From: CALCCV01 sp964388665
GTDB taxonomy: Bacteria; Bdellovibrionota; Bdellovibrionia; Bdellovibrionales; Bdellovibrionaceae
DNA: 13,869 bases
Assembly: GCA_964388665.1 (NCBI GenBank)
Contig: CAYMBJ010000091.1
Coordinates: 1 to 13,869 of the forward strand
Direction of reading: 5' to 3'
The notes beneath the pieces were generated by a model. That model ran no database searches and was not told the origin of the DNA. It was given only the letters and a program-made list of their open reading frames with translations. The position numbers were made by a program, and so were the translations under genes. Shown piece by piece: positions 13,645-13,869 of this stretch; the stretch's first letter is position 1, and each line of letters opens with the position of its first letter.

Positions 13645-13718
13645 GGTGATGTGGCCGAGTAGTTAGGCAGCGCTCTGCAAAAGCGTGTACGGGGGTGCGA
13701 TTCCCTCCATCACCTCCA
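13645..13718 (+). tRNA. tRNA-Cys (anticodon GCA), with unusual D- and T-loops
   Basis: The 74 bases fold as a full cloverleaf. The acceptor stem GGTGATG/CATCACC is a perfect 7 bp, the anticodon stem GCGCT/AGCGT has one G-U pair, and the loop CTGCAAA reads GCA for cysteine. The T-stem GGGGG/CCCTC contains one G-U pair. The D-arm is GCCG-AGTAGTTA-GGC with a 3-bp stem. U73 followed by an encoded CCA fits bacterial tRNA-Cys, whose synthetase relies on U73 and GCA. Two positions are odd: the D-loop has A where G18 is expected (AGTAGTTA, not AGTGGTTA), and the T-loop reads TGCGATT, with G in place of U55. G15 can still pair with C48. The stems are intact, so the gene does not look decayed. The last base of CCA is also the first base of the long palindrome downstream. 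Confidence 0.9.
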
Positions 13719-13815
13719 AAGATTCTCCCTCATCCAAAATTCTCAGACATCCTCGCCGCCGCTGCTGAAGCAGCCGACGGCTGCGGAACTCGCTTTTGGA
13801 TGAGGGAGAATCTTT
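13718..13815. repeat. 98-bp palindromic element with perfect 22-bp arms, abutting the tRNA
   Basis: The arms 13718-13739 (AAAGATTCTCCC...) and 13794-13815 (...GGGAGAATCTTT) are exact reverse complements over 22 bp. The 54-base centre (13740-13793) contains further GC-rich inverted repeats: GCTGCT-GA-AGCAGC (13761-13774) and GCAGCCG-A-CGGCTGC (13770-13784). The left arm starts on the final A of the tRNA CCA. As RNA it would be a very stable long hairpin ending in UCUUUU, so it may stop tRNA transcription. As DNA it resembles a small non-autonomous mobile element with terminal inverted repeats, or a dispersed palindromic repeat. There is no open reading frame, and no second copy is seen in the window. 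Confidence 0.8.
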
Positions 13816-13869
13816 TCCCGGATTAGCGGAATCCCCGCAGCAAATTGCAGTTTTTGATTTTTAAAGTTC
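13816..13869. other. Right-edge region without visible features
   Basis: The final 54 bases are AT-rich toward the end (CAGTTTTTGATTTTTAAAG) and show no gene start, tRNA or strong hairpin. A promoter or leader for a gene beyond the window is possible but not supported. Confidence 0.3.

Noticed and set aside
13718..13815. Integron attC site
   Set aside because: The arms are perfectly complementary, without the extrahelical bases and without RYYYAAC/GTTRRRY ends, and no integrase or cassette gene is present.

Overview
The window reads as a chromosomal segment of a Gram-negative bacterium of middling GC content with an outer membrane. It carries three Sec/Lol-type lipoproteins, a barrel-like protein ending in phenylalanine, and several secreted proteins of unknown family mixed with housekeeping genes. 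The style (many unrecognised envelope proteins, short intergenic gaps, a collagen-like lipoprotein, an encoded-CCA tRNA) suggests Bdellovibrionota or a neighbouring deltaproteobacterial-type lineage. That placement is an inference, not a proof.

Layout from left to right. Positions 1-282 hold a weak terminator-like hairpin and then a strong sigma70-type promoter at 208-237. This drives a rightward unit: a small secreted protein (283-831), a barrel-like outer-membrane candidate (850-1872) and a THUMP/RlmL-type RNA methyltransferase (1874-3103). A leftward RluA-type pseudouridine synthase (3069-3989) overlaps the methyltransferase tail to tail, so two RNA-modification enzymes face each other. 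Diverging from it is a DedA-family membrane protein (4054-4719), which overlaps tail to tail with an unrecognised 357-residue protein (4694-5767). That protein is the last of a leftward run preceded by a VC0807-type membrane protein (5830-6585) and a collagen-like lipoprotein (6679-8019).

A 241-bp divergent control region (8020-8260), holding a three-unit 11-bp tandem repeat, separates that run from a secreted choloylglycine-hydrolase-like Ntn amidase (8261-9379). Two small lipoproteins follow (9518-10285 and 10359-10985). Next come a XerC/D tyrosine recombinase (11146-12054) and a divergent ComM/YifB-type AAA+ protein (12096-13595); both are of DNA-recombination type. The window ends with tRNA-Cys(GCA) at 13645-13718 and, starting on the last base of its CCA, a 98-bp palindromic element with perfect 22-bp arms.

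Most genes look ordinary. The items most worth a second look are the tRNA-Cys, in which both partners of the usual G18-U55 elbow contact are changed; the long palindrome fused to its 3' end; the 11-bp repeats; and the collagen-like lipoprotein. I see no CRISPR array, transposase, phage module or obvious defence system.
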